57,328 bases of DNA from Kiritimatiellia bacterium (GTDB taxonomy: Bacteria > Verrucomicrobiota > Kiritimatiellia > RFP12 > UBA3636). A program made the position numbers and the translations under genes. Shown one piece after another: positions 9,060 through 18,013 of the stretch (position 1 is the stretch's first letter; each line of letters begins with the position of its first letter). The stretch lies in the NCBI GenBank assembly GCA_017648065.1, contig JAGCJJ010000092.1:1-57328 (forward strand). Direction: 5' to 3'. Below the pieces are notes generated by a model, which did no database searches, was not told the origin of the DNA, and saw only the letters and a program-made list of their open reading frames with translations.

Positions 9060-10847
9060 TTATTCTCGTTCAGATAGCTCTGCCCAACGGTCAACTAGCT
9101 GCTCCAGTTGTTGCTCCAGTTCTGCCATTTGTTGGGCCTTTTGTACTGCAATTGCAGGCTGAGTTGCAAATAATTGCGGATCATCTAGCTCTGCTTTTAA
9201 TGCAGCTAATTCCATTTCTAGGCCCTCAATCTTTTCAGGAAGCGCAGCCAGCTCTCGCTTTTCCATATAGCCAAGACGATTTGATTTTTTCCGTTCTGGC
9301 TCTGACTTTTCCTGTTCCTTCTGCTCTGCTTTTTGCTTATCTTGCTCTGCCTTTTTCTCAACCTTACGTTGACGCAGCCAATCTTCATAACCTCCTGGGA
9401 ATACCCCAACAGATCCATCTCCCTCAAGCACAAGCGACGAAGTGACTACATTATCCAAGAAGGTTCTGTCATGGCTTACAAGTATTAAAGTACCACCATA
9501 ATTTAATAATTGCTCTTCAAGTAGCTCAAGTGTCTCAATATCTAAATCATTTGTCGGCTCATCCATAACCAACAAATTACCTGGATTTAGAAATAACTTT
9601 GCCAAAATAAGTCGAGCACGCTCTCCTCCTGAAAGTGCACTGACTGGACATTTAGCACGCTCTGGAGTAAATAGAAAATCCTGTAAATAGCTGAAAACAT
9701 GGCGGCTGACACCATTTACCATCACTTGGTCCTTACCCTCTGCAAGGTTACTAATCACAGTGCCGTTCATATCAAGTGCGGCATGAAGCTGATCAAACAT
9801 AGCTAGCTCCACTCTGCTACCCAATTCAATCTCTCCAGAGGTTGGTTGTAGCTCTCCGGCAAGTAACTTTAGAAGTGTTGTTTTTCCTGTTCCATTCTTT
9901 CCAATTACACCAACACGCTCTCCTCGAAGAATATTTCCTGTGAAGGCTTTTACTATTGGCTTATCATCGGAGTATGAGAAAGACAAATCTTTTACCTTAA
10001 CCACCTGCATACCAGAGCTTGAAGCAGCTCCGATTTGCAGCTTACTTACACCTGACTGTTGTCTACGTAACCTAAACTCCTCACGTAACTTACGTAAAGC
10101 CTCCACACGCCCCTCATTTCTTGTAGTACGCGCTTTTACACCACGGCGAATCCAGGCCTCTTCCTTTTCAAGTTTTTTGCCCTTGCGAGTCCAATAAACC
10201 TCTTCATCTGCCAACAGTTCAGCCTTGCGCTTAAGGAAGGTGCGATAATCACAATCCCAACCCGCAAGACGGCCTCTATCAAGATCAAGAATGCGTAAAG
10301 CTGTCTTTTGAAGAAAAGCTCGGTCATGCGTTACAAACAAGCAGGCACAACGTAATTTTGCAAGCACGCCTTCAAGAAAGATAATAGACTCAATATCAAG
10401 ATGATTTGTAGGTTCATCAAGTAATAATAATTGTGGATCAGTAGCGAGAGCTGCAGCTAAGCGTACACGACGGCGCATTCCACCAGAAAGGCTGTTAAAT
10501 TCAGCAGAACCATCTAATCCTAAAAGCGTTACATAACGGGCAGCAAGTGGAGTAACAACTCCGTCAACAAGAAGAAGATCCTTTGTTACAATATCCATCA
10601 CTGTTCCCGGAGTGTCTCCAGGTACATCCTGAGAAAGAAAAGCTGTACGTAAATTTGGTGCACGAATTATCTCTCCAGCATCAGGCTCGATAATTCCTGC
10701 TACCAACTTTAACAACGTAGATTTACCCTCGCCATTTCGACCGGTAATACATGTGCGCTCTCCCTCCTCTACGGAAAAAGTTACATCCTCAAGGACAGAT
10801 GGACCACCAAATCCTATATTTACATTACGAAAAGTTATTAATGCCAT
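9060..10847 (-). CDS. ABC-F family ATPase (Uup-like)
   Basis: A 595-residue soluble protein with two ABC ATPase domains and no membrane segments. Domain 1 has Walker A GRNGEGKST (about 36-44), signature SGGMRRR and Walker B LLLLDEPTNHLD; domain 2 has GKNGTGKTT, SGGERAR and LLVMDEPTNDLD. The last about 90 residues are highly charged and helical (KAEQDKQKAEQKEQ), like the Uup C-terminal coiled coil. ABC-F proteins act on the ribosome or in DNA/translation quality control; whether this is Uup or another subtype I cannot settle. It stands alone: 272 bp to galM and its own promoter upstream. Confidence 0.88.
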   Translation of the reverse strand: MALITFRNVNIGFGGPSVLEDVTFSVEEGERTCITGRNGEGKSTLLKLVAGIIEPDAGEIIRAPNLRTAFLSQDVPGDTPGTVMDIVTKDLLLVDGVVTPLAARYVTLLGLDGSAEFNSLSGGMRRRVRLAAALATDPQLLLLDEPTNHLDIESIIFLEGVLAKLRCACLFVTHDRAFLQKTALRILDLDRGRLAGWDCDYRTFLKRKAELLADEEVYWTRKGKKLEKEEAWIRRGVKARTTRNEGRVEALRKLREEFRLRRQQSGVSKLQIGAASSSGMQVVKVKDLSFSYSDDKPIVKAFTGNILRGERVGVIGKNGTGKTTLLKLLAGELQPTSGEIELGSRVELAMFDQLHAALDMNGTVISNLAEGKDQVMVNGVSRHVFSYLQDFLFTPERAKCPVSALSGGERARLILAKLFLNPGNLLVMDEPTNDLDIETLELLEEQLLNYGGTLILVSHDRTFLDNVVTSSLVLEGDGSVGVFPGGYEDWLRQRKVEKKAEQDKQKAEQKEQEKSEPERKKSNRLGYMEKRELAALPEKIEGLEMELAALKAELDDPQLFATQPAIAVQKAQQMAELEQQLEQLVDRWAELSERE

Positions 10848-11217
10848 AAAATAAAAACTATATTTGTTAAAACCCGTAAATAATCTATCAAAAAATAATT
10901 TATCTTGTCAAAGACAAGTAGGGTCTCACTTATATTAATCCATACAATAATACTTAATAGATAGGAGACAAACAACATTTTCATGCTAATACAAATATGA
11001 TTTTGCAGCGAATATTTAGCATAAATATTTAATAAAAAACAAATATAATTCAAACAAAATTTTCTTGCAAACAATGCAAAAATATGTAACAATAAGTACA
11101 TAAAAGATGGGTTTATTTTGCGGTTTATGATATAGGAATTACATTATTTTGCAAATATAGAAAGATAATTTAAGGCAAACCAACAAGCCTGTTTTTGGGC
11201 ACGGAAAGGAAATTTAT
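10848..11217. other. Intergenic region between divergent ABC-F and GH127-like genes
   Basis: A 370-bp, very AT-rich divergent promoter region. Besides the ABC-F promoter it holds an inverted repeat ATGCTAA (10983-10989)/TTAGCAT (11016-11022) of possible operator type. For the rightward gene I see only a weak box pair (TTGCGG at 11118-11123, CATTAT about 18 bp later) and a clear AAAGGA ribosome site 7 nt before the ATG at 11218. No convincing gene lies here. Confidence 0.4.
10882..10918 (-). promoter_or_regulatory. Predicted promoter of the ABC-F gene with dyad over the -35 box
   Basis: Minus strand TTGACA (10911-10906), 18-bp spacer, TAGATT (10887-10882). The -35 lies inside a perfect dyad CTTGTC-TTT-GACAAG (10904-10918), which could be a repressor site. 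Confidence 0.5.
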
Positions 11218-13002
11218 ATGGTTCAACAACACAACAAAATTTCTCGACAGACAGATTTTGTAGCATTCAATGCAATTGAGCATGTAGAAGCTTCTTTGAA
11301 TTATCTAACTAAAATGACTGATGCAAAATTGGGATATCTTCCTTATTGGTTTGTATCATTAAGCGGAGGACCTGCATTTGCTGAACATAATCGAATAGAT
11401 GATGCAGAGCTTGTCGCATCCTGGTATGAAGGAATTTCCTCAGCCCGTGAAATTTTAAAGACGCACAATGGTGCAGAAGTTGAACAAGCGCTTTACGATA
11501 AGCTAATAAAAGAAGGCTGGGATTCAAAAACAGGACTTCGCTTCCCTATTCAGCGCCCTTGGTCCCCAGAGCTTACATACTGCACTATTCATGAACAAGC
11601 ATATGTTCTTTCCGCACTTGTTCGAGCTATTTCTATTGACCCTAAAGATAGCAGTGCTATAAAGCGTGCAAAAGGTCTTGTTGATGGATTAAACAAGCTC
11701 GTAACAAAGCATACTTCTCGCGCTATGTGGTTCGGACAAATTGAATATACGGAGCCATCTCTTTCTTTCCCTCTTGATGTTTACATTTTAGGTAAAGGTT
11801 TCAGCAATGAAATTAATACAGGTTGGGGCGATAGTGTACTAAGAAATGCAGCTATCATCACACCACTTGTTGACTATTATGAATTAACAGATTATGAGCC
11901 TGCATTAGAGCTTGCTATTGGACTGTCAAACCACCTAACAACATATAGCCACTACTTGAATTTCAAAATGGAATTTTTCGGACATGTTAATTCTGCACTA
12001 TGGATTTCTTCTGGCTTAATCAAACTAGGTCGAATTCTTACTAATGATCGCTTTGTAGCTCGTGGCAAAGCAATTTATGATTATGTTCGTAATTATTGCT
12101 CTGCATTTGGATGGGTTCCAGAGTTTATGCATTGGCAGCTGTTAGCTGACGAGCGCTGCGAAGCTTCATGTATTAAAAATCTAATGCGCAGCGCACAAGA
12201 GCTTGTACTAAGTGGTTTCCCTGAATATTGGGATGACATTCATCGTTTCTGGCGCAATCATCTAGCAAACAGCCAGTTAACCTACACCAATTTTATTAAG
12301 GAAGACAATTCTATTGAGGACACAGAACAGCGCACTTTCAAAAATATGCGTGAGCGTGTTAAAGGAGCTGGTTTTGGAGCATCAATGCCAAACACCGTTG
12401 AAATGAATAGATTCAACACAATTTCAGGCTCTTCTTCTGCAGCTATTCCTATTGCTATGCTTATGGCATGGAAATCAACTATTGAAAGTAATAAGAATAT
12501 GGTTCTTATTAACTTCCCAGTTAATATTGAAACCCCTGATGTTAAAGTTGAGGTTGGCTACCCTAATGCCGGTTATATCCGCGTAAAGCTTAATCGAGAT
12601 TGTCGCGTAATTCTACGTATCTATCCATGGATGCCATCCCCTCATGAAGGAACAATTGACGGACGCCCTGCATGCTTGGAGCGTAGAGATGATTTAATTG
12701 CATTCTCCCCATCAACAAAGGGAACAATTATTGAACTAAGACACGAATTAAAAACACGCCGTATCATGGAAAATGTTGGTGGTATGAGCTATTTTGGTTT
12801 ATGGCGAGGTCCGGAAATGGTTGATATTTTACCTCACGCCAGCTATGGTTACAGACTATATCAGCGTGCTGTTGACGGAGAAAAAGACTATCCAAATATA
12901 GCTAGCAATATTTCTCCACTGAACCGAAAAATTGAAGTTATTCCAGAGCCTCAACCATTGAAGGAAACAAGATTAAATCGTCGCCGCGCACCACGTTCAT
13001 AA
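11218..13002 (+). CDS. GH127-like (DUF1680-type) six-hairpin glycosidase-like protein
   Basis: A 594-residue protein without signal peptide. Residues about 20-400 look like an (alpha/alpha)6 toroid of the six-hairpin glycosidase superfamily (repeated Trp/Tyr-rich helices, NEINTGWGDSVLRN, GHVNSALWISSGLIKLG). The last 150 residues look beta-rich, with VILRIYPWMPSP and a later IIELRHELKT like the C-terminal beta-sandwich of GH127 beta-L-arabinofuranosidases. I do not find the Cys-rich zinc site of characterised GH127 enzymes, so substrate and even activity are open. N-acylglucosamine-epimerase-like proteins are the main alternative. It is monocistronic, with a ribosome site AAAGGA before it and a strong terminator behind it. 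Confidence 0.5.
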   Translation: MVQQHNKISRQTDFVAFNAIEHVEASLNYLTKMTDAKLGYLPYWFVSLSGGPAFAEHNRIDDAELVASWYEGISSAREILKTHNGAEVEQALYDKLIKEGWDSKTGLRFPIQRPWSPELTYCTIHEQAYVLSALVRAISIDPKDSSAIKRAKGLVDGLNKLVTKHTSRAMWFGQIEYTEPSLSFPLDVYILGKGFSNEINTGWGDSVLRNAAIITPLVDYYELTDYEPALELAIGLSNHLTTYSHYLNFKMEFFGHVNSALWISSGLIKLGRILTNDRFVARGKAIYDYVRNYCSAFGWVPEFMHWQLLADERCEASCIKNLMRSAQELVLSGFPEYWDDIHRFWRNHLANSQLTYTNFIKEDNSIEDTEQRTFKNMRERVKGAGFGASMPNTVEMNRFNTISGSSSAAIPIAMLMAWKSTIESNKNMVLINFPVNIETPDVKVEVGYPNAGYIRVKLNRDCRVILRIYPWMPSPHEGTIDGRPACLERRDDLIAFSPSTKGTIIELRHELKTRRIMENVGGMSYFGLWRGPEMVDILPHASYGYRLYQRAVDGEKDYPNIASNISPLNRKIEVIPEPQPLKETRLNRRRAPRS

Positions 13003-13038
13003 TATAGATATAGAATATCGCGTCGTAGATATTAGTCA

Positions 13039-13100
13039 ATGGGGCTCCCCCATCAACCTAATCTGTTGGGTCGAGGCTTTTGCTCTCGGCCCTTCTGTTT
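13039..13100 (+). terminator. Tandem hairpins/intrinsic terminator after the GH127-like gene
   Basis: A small hairpin ATGGGG-CTC-CCCCAT (13039-13053) is followed by an 8-bp stem GGGTCGAG/CTCGGCCC (13068-13075 with 13085-13092, one G-T pair) and a T-rich tail TTCTGTTTT. It ends the gene before murD and shows that the apparent upstream extension of murD is not coding. Confidence 0.75.
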
Positions 13101-13122
13101 TAATAAAATCCAACGTATCATT

Positions 13123-14508
13123 ATGTCTTTACCAACACAATTCAAAAACAGAAATCATGCACTAGTACTTGGTGCAGGCATCAGTGGATTATCTGCTGCA
13201 TCTCTTTTAATATCCAAAGGATATAAAGTAACTGTTTTGGGCAGTTGCAATAACGAAGAGAAAAAGACACAACTGGCAACACTTGGCGTCAAATTTGATG
13301 TTTCGGAAATGGACTCATACATTCAAAACTTTTGTGATTCCAAAGAAAACACATCTAAAATTTTTGCTGTACTAAGCCCTGGCATCAGCCCAAAATCTAA
13401 TCCAATCAAACTATTGTATCAAGCACAAATCCCTATTATTGGAGAAATGGAATTAGGGCTTACTCTTGGAGATAAATTACTCAAATTTATTGCAATAACA
13501 GGAAGTAAAGGGAAGAGCTCAATCGTAAAACTTATTGCGGATACACTTACCCAAGCAGGTAAACCAGCCATACCATGTGGAAATTACGGAACAGCCACCT
13601 GCAGTGTCGCAGAAACGAATGAAAGTGTAATTCCTGTCGTTGAATGCAGCAGCTTTCAATTAGAAACCACAACCTCTGAATTTTCACCTTATGCGGCTCT
13701 GTTATTAAATCTTTCTCCAGACCATCTCGATAGACATTCCTCTATGGAAGAATATCGTGATGCTAAACTACGTATTTTCTCACACTGCTCAGGAATAAAG
13801 CTTATTCCTGAAACTTGTGATTACAATATCGACGAGTCAATTACAAAACAAGGCATGCAAATTGATTCATTCACACGTTTTGGCACCTCCCCTTCTTCTG
13901 CTTACAAGTATATTGAAGGTAAAATCTACATCTCTGCAACAGGAGAATATATAAACATATCTGGAAGCTACTTTGACAATTCAATTATTGGCCCCGGAGC
14001 AGCTGCTGCAGTAGCAATTCTATTAGAATATGGTTTAACTATCAAACAAATTGAAGACGGCTTTAAGAATTTTGTTCCTCTAAATCACCGAATGCAAAAA
14101 ATACGCGAATTAGAAGGAGTTACATTCATTAATGACTCAAAAGCCACTAGCATAGCAGCACTTTTTGCTGGTTGCAAAATGGCATCAAAAGCCAAAAAAC
14201 CGATTTATTTGATTGCTGGTGGAAAATTAAAAGAAAAAATATCATTAAACGCAAATGATTTAGTAGATTTTTACGTTAAAAAAGTGTATATTATAGGTGA
14301 ATGTTTAGAGGAAATGGCGAGCGCATGGGAAAAAGACATCGCTATTGAGCGTTGCTACACCATGGATGTCGCTGTAAATCAAGCATTTAAGGCAGCAAAA
14401 GAGGAAGAAAGCATTATTCTTCTTTCTCCAGGAACTGCCAGCTTTGATCAATTTAAATCTTATAACCAACGTGGAGAATGCTTTACTAAATTGGTAGAGC
14501 AGCTATAA
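13123..14508 (+). CDS. murD: UDP-N-acetylmuramoylalanine-D-glutamate ligase
   Basis: Adds D-Glu to UDP-MurNAc-L-Ala in peptidoglycan precursor synthesis. From ATG 13123 it has 461 residues, normal for MurD. Visible are the N-terminal Rossmann stretch LVLGAGISGLSAA, the ATP loop ITGSKGKSS, VVECSSFQLE, LNLSPDHLDRH, NDSKATS (Mur C-terminal domain) and the late LLSPGTASFDQFKSYNQRG. The frame is open back to 13039, but that stretch is a terminator structure and encodes no family residues, so I used the later ATG. No good Shine-Dalgarno precedes it. It heads a cell-wall run with a LysM lipoprotein and ftsW. Confidence 0.93.
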   Translation: MSLPTQFKNRNHALVLGAGISGLSAASLLISKGYKVTVLGSCNNEEKKTQLATLGVKFDVSEMDSYIQNFCDSKENTSKIFAVLSPGISPKSNPIKLLYQAQIPIIGEMELGLTLGDKLLKFIAITGSKGKSSIVKLIADTLTQAGKPAIPCGNYGTATCSVAETNESVIPVVECSSFQLETTTSEFSPYAALLLNLSPDHLDRHSSMEEYRDAKLRIFSHCSGIKLIPETCDYNIDESITKQGMQIDSFTRFGTSPSSAYKYIEGKIYISATGEYINISGSYFDNSIIGPGAAAAVAILLEYGLTIKQIEDGFKNFVPLNHRMQKIRELEGVTFINDSKATSIAALFAGCKMASKAKKPIYLIAGGKLKEKISLNANDLVDFYVKKVYIIGECLEEMASAWEKDIAIERCYTMDVAVNQAFKAAKEEESIILLSPGTASFDQFKSYNQRGECFTKLVEQL

Positions 14509-14545
14509 TTCGGATTATAGTCTTCCAAACTCAAGGAGTATATAC

Positions 14546-15922
14546 ATGAACAAAAAACTAACTACAGCTATGGCTGGTAATATTGCTCTAGCAATGATTA
14601 TGGCAACAGGCTGCCAGTCTCTAATGACAAACCGTACAGCAATGGGCTCAGGCGATGATGATCCTTATTCTTCAGCACCTGTAGTTAATATCGAAGAAAG
14701 AGGAACCTCTACTCCTGACCAAATAACACCAAAAACACTTGGTGAAGAAGCTTATGCAACAGTAGCAGAGGCAAAGGAAACTGCTAAGAAAGCAGAAGAT
14801 GATACTGAGGCAAAGATTGCTGAGGCTGAAGAAAGTGCTAATGAAAAGATTGCTGAGGCAGAAAAGGATGCTAAAGAGGCTGTAGATGCTGTTGACGAGC
14901 AAGCAAAAAAAGAGCCTTCATATCAAAAGTATATTATTCCTGCAGATTACAAGAACCCAACAGAAGGTCTAACTCCAACTAAGGAGCGCCCAGATCGCTC
15001 TGCTAAAGAAGAAGAAGAAAAAGCTGAAGCAGCAGATGCTCCTGCAACTGTTGACGAAGACGGCAATTTCACATACATTGTAAAATCAGGTGACTGCCTA
15101 TCTGTTATCGCAAATAGCAATGGTGTAAAAACAAAAGAGCTAGCAAAAATCAACAACATCAATGTTGACACTCCTATTTTTGTTGGTCAAAAGCTAAAGA
15201 TTCCTGCAGGTCGCAAGCCTTTCGAATCAAAGAAGGAAGAAAAAGTTGAGACTCCTGCAGATGATTCTGTTTACGTAGTAAAATCTGGCGATTGCCTATC
15301 TGTCATCGCTAAAAACTATGGCGTAAAGACATCTGATTTCATGAATGAAAACAATTTAGAAAATGCAAATCAAATTTATGTTGGCCAAAAGCTAAAGATT
15401 CCTGGAAAGGCAAAAAAAGCTCCTACTGCAGAGACACCTGCAACTAACGAGCCTGCTCCAACAAAAGAACCAAAGAATGAGGTTGCAAATGAGGCTCCTG
15501 CTCCTGTTGCAGAAAAAGAGCCAGTTAAGAATGACCCATTCGATCTAGATCAGAAGACAGAAGATAAATTTGCTCCTGCTGCTCAGGAAGAGGCACCAGC
15601 TCCTGCTACAGAAACAAAGGAAAAGACAGAGGCAATCGTAGTTCCTCCTGCTCCTGTTGAGGCAGAAGAAACTGTAGAAGAGGCAGACCCATTTGATATT
15701 GATAGCGTTATTCAAAACTTCGAGAACAATGCACAGCAAAAAGCTAACGAAGTAATCGAGAAAATTGAAAACGTAAAAGTTGAAAAAGGTGACACTCTTG
15801 AGCTTATCGCAGCAAACTACAGCACAACTGCTGAAGAGCTACGCAAGCTAAATGGCTTTGACAGCTCTAAGAAGCTAAAGGCTGGCGAAATCATTAAGAT
15901 TCCTGCTCAGACAACAAAGTAA
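14546..15922 (+). CDS. Triple-LysM lipoprotein
   Basis: A 458-residue envelope protein. The N-terminal signal peptide ends in a lipobox-like ATGC with Cys23 as the probable lipidated residue. Residues about 66-122 are an Ala/Glu/Lys-rich helix or coiled coil (repeated KIAEAEE). Three LysM modules follow: about 175-221, 242-288 and 411-456, each with the (V)xxGDxLxxIA...GQKLKIP pattern; LysM 1 and 2 carry a Cys in SGDCLSVIA. Acidic Pro/Ala-rich spacers separate them. LysM binds N-acetylglucosamine-containing glycans, so this is probably a peptidoglycan-bound outer-membrane lipoprotein without its own enzyme domain. AAGGAG precedes the ATG. It stands between murD and ftsW. Confidence 0.85.
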   Translation: MNKKLTTAMAGNIALAMIMATGCQSLMTNRTAMGSGDDDPYSSAPVVNIEERGTSTPDQITPKTLGEEAYATVAEAKETAKKAEDDTEAKIAEAEESANEKIAEAEKDAKEAVDAVDEQAKKEPSYQKYIIPADYKNPTEGLTPTKERPDRSAKEEEEKAEAADAPATVDEDGNFTYIVKSGDCLSVIANSNGVKTKELAKINNINVDTPIFVGQKLKIPAGRKPFESKKEEKVETPADDSVYVVKSGDCLSVIAKNYGVKTSDFMNENNLENANQIYVGQKLKIPGKAKKAPTAETPATNEPAPTKEPKNEVANEAPAPVAEKEPVKNDPFDLDQKTEDKFAPAAQEEAPAPATETKEKTEAIVVPPAPVEAEETVEEADPFDIDSVIQNFENNAQQKANEVIEKIENVKVEKGDTLELIAANYSTTAEELRKLNGFDSSKKLKAGEIIKIPAQTTK

Positions 15923-15935
15923 ACCCTACAGAATA

Positions 15936-17102
15936 ATGAAGCTGGCAATAAGTCTACTGATTACATCTGTACTTTTACTTTCATCGATTGGATTAGTAAT
16001 GATTTTTAGCGTGAGCTCTGTTGAAGGGCTCCGCATTTACAATGACTCATACCACTTCTTAAAAAATCAAGCATTATTCTTTATTGCAGCACTTACTGTT
16101 GCAACAATTATTTTTGCCATTCCTCTTGAAAAATGGTTTTCAAAAGGAATGGTTTATTTTTTAATCGGAGCTATTCTCATTGGTCTGATTGTTGTACATA
16201 TTCCTGGATTAGGCAAAGAAATCAAAGGCTCAAACCGTTGGGTACAACTTCCTGGAATTAGCCTTCAAACCTCTGAATTTATTAAAATCTCTGTCATCAT
16301 TTTAATGGCATGGTGGCAGGGTCAGCCATGGCGAAAAAATGCGGCTTTCAAAGAGGGCCTTCTTTATCCGGGAATTGGAGTTGGACTCGTTTGTGTTGGG
16401 TTACTATTACAACCAGACTTTGGCTCTGCAATTATGCTAGCTCTTATCTGCTGTTTAATGATGATTACAGCAGGAGTAAACATCCGCATTCTTGCAACAA
16501 TGGGAGCAACTGCTCTTGCCATTATCACTATTCTTGTTATCCATGACTCAGTACGCATCAAACGTGTTGTTCCAGTATTCTTGCTAAATATGCCTGAAGA
16601 AGTAGACCCAGAACTTCTCTCTGGACCACTCTACCAAGTTATTAGTGCAATCTCAGCCTTTAAGCATGGCGGTATTATTGGGAAAGGGCTAGGCAACAGC
16701 ATCTACAAAGAGCACTACATCCCTGAATACCATACCGACTTCATTCTCTCTATGATAGGAGAAGAACTCGGCATTATAGGCACAGCAAGTTGTGTTATCT
16801 TGATTCTTACTATTTTTATTTGCGGTCTATATATCAGCTACAAGGCAGAAAATTTTCAGCACCGCCTTTTAGCTCTCGGAATGACTTTACAAATATCCCT
16901 CTATTCTATCGTAAATACAGGTGTAGTTTGCGGACTATTTCCAACAAAAGGTTTGGCAATGCCATTTCTGAGCTATGGGGGAAGTAATCTGCTTTCATCA
17001 TTCATGGCCATCGGTTTTATTCTTGCGGTTGGAAGATATATTATTGAGAATGAAATCCCTGACAATACACCCCAACACAATGACACATTTTGGAATATGT
17101 AG
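15936..17102 (+). CDS. ftsW: SEDS-family peptidoglycan glycosyltransferase FtsW/RodA
   Basis: A 388-residue polytopic membrane protein with about ten helices, polymerising lipid II in septation or elongation. Family marks are GLVMIFSVSS in helix 1, GSNRWVQLPGISLQTSEFIKI, LLQPDFGSA, the long outside loop ending in EYHTDFILSMIGEELG and the late LPFLSYGGSNLL-like AMPFLSYGGSNLL. The neighbourhood (murD upstream) favours FtsW over RodA, but sequence alone does not decide. It starts 14 bp after the LysM gene and ends 2 bp before the next ATG. It has no clear ribosome site, so it may rely on coupling. Confidence 0.88.
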   Translation: MKLAISLLITSVLLLSSIGLVMIFSVSSVEGLRIYNDSYHFLKNQALFFIAALTVATIIFAIPLEKWFSKGMVYFLIGAILIGLIVVHIPGLGKEIKGSNRWVQLPGISLQTSEFIKISVIILMAWWQGQPWRKNAAFKEGLLYPGIGVGLVCVGLLLQPDFGSAIMLALICCLMMITAGVNIRILATMGATALAIITILVIHDSVRIKRVVPVFLLNMPEEVDPELLSGPLYQVISAISAFKHGGIIGKGLGNSIYKEHYIPEYHTDFILSMIGEELGIIGTASCVILILTIFICGLYISYKAENFQHRLLALGMTLQISLYSIVNTGVVCGLFPTKGLAMPFLSYGGSNLLSSFMAIGFILAVGRYIIENEIPDNTPQHNDTFWNM

Positions 17103-17104
17103 CA

Positions 17105-18001
17105 ATGCCAAATTATCGTTCCCAATATAATTTCCCAACAGATATTTCCGGCACCACAGAACCAACTGCTCTTGTTCTTGGTTCAGGCACATCAACCGGT
17201 GTACCTATCATTCAATGTGGTTGTCCAGTATGCTTATCTACTAATCCATTTGACCATAGACTGCGCACCAGTGTTTATCTAAGCTGTGATGGCTTTGGAC
17301 TGCTGATTGACCCATCTGCTGATTTCAGATTACAAGCTCTAAGATATAGACTTCCACGAATTGATGCAGTTCTTGTTTCTCATGCACATGCTGACCATGT
17401 ATTTGGCATGGATGAATTACGGCAATATAATCGGCTACAGGAAGATGCAACAATCAATATTTATTCCAGAGATTTTGCCAATAAAACACTTACAGAAATT
17501 TTCAGCTATATAGTAAACTTCAAACCTAAAGCAAATGATCAGATGTATCGACCTCAACTTAACTTCTGCATCCTGCCTGAGTCTCCATACAAAATTGGGC
17601 CATTTACAATAGAGTCATTCATTATTCCACATGGCCCTGCAAAATCTACAGGCTTTAGAATTGAGGCAAAAGGGAAAACCTTTGGAATCGCATCCGATTG
17701 CAGCGAGTTAACAGAAGAAGCAATGGATAAATTTACAGGCGTAGATTTTCTTTTACTTGATGGGCTTCGAGATCGCCCTCACCCAAGCCACTTCTCTATT
17801 GGTACGGCTGTAGAAAAGATGCAAATTCTTAAGCCAAAAATTGGTAGATTCATACACATTAGCCACGATATTTCTCATTCAGATTTAGAAGCCAGATATC
17901 CTGAAAATTATGGTCCTGCCTACGATGGCATGAAGGTAATTCTTGGGAACCCAACGCCAGAGACTCCATCAAAAGAAGCTCTGAACTATATTAAATTCTA
18001 A
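17105..18001 (+). CDS. Metallo-beta-lactamase-fold phosphodiesterase (PhnP-like)
   Basis: About 298 residues with the MBL fold. The N-terminal LGSGTSTGVPIIQCGCPVC, with Cys pairs, and the metal motif SHAHADHVFGMDELR are those of PhnP-type phosphoribosyl cyclic phosphodiesterases; later metal ligands lie in IIPHGP, ASDCSEL and HISHDISH. Substrate could be a cyclic phosphate; no phn genes are nearby, so a general cyclic phosphodiesterase role is as likely. An upstream TTG at 17090 would overlap ftsW by 13 bp; the ATG at 17105 starts 2 bp after the ftsW stop and is preferred. Confidence 0.85.
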   Translation: MPNYRSQYNFPTDISGTTEPTALVLGSGTSTGVPIIQCGCPVCLSTNPFDHRLRTSVYLSCDGFGLLIDPSADFRLQALRYRLPRIDAVLVSHAHADHVFGMDELRQYNRLQEDATINIYSRDFANKTLTEIFSYIVNFKPKANDQMYRPQLNFCILPESPYKIGPFTIESFIIPHGPAKSTGFRIEAKGKTFGIASDCSELTEEAMDKFTGVDFLLLDGLRDRPHPSHFSIGTAVEKMQILKPKIGRFIHISHDISHSDLEARYPENYGPAYDGMKVILGNPTPETPSKEALNYIKF

Positions 18002-18013
18002 GAATAAAATACA

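Noticed and set aside
13039-13122. N-terminal extension of MurD by 28 residues
   Set aside because: It covers two hairpins of a terminator and the added residues do not resemble any MurD N-terminus.
14546-15922. LysM protein as a peptidoglycan hydrolase (NlpD/M23-like)
   Set aside because: No peptidase M23, NlpC/P60 or amidase domain is present; only signal peptide, coiled coil and LysM.
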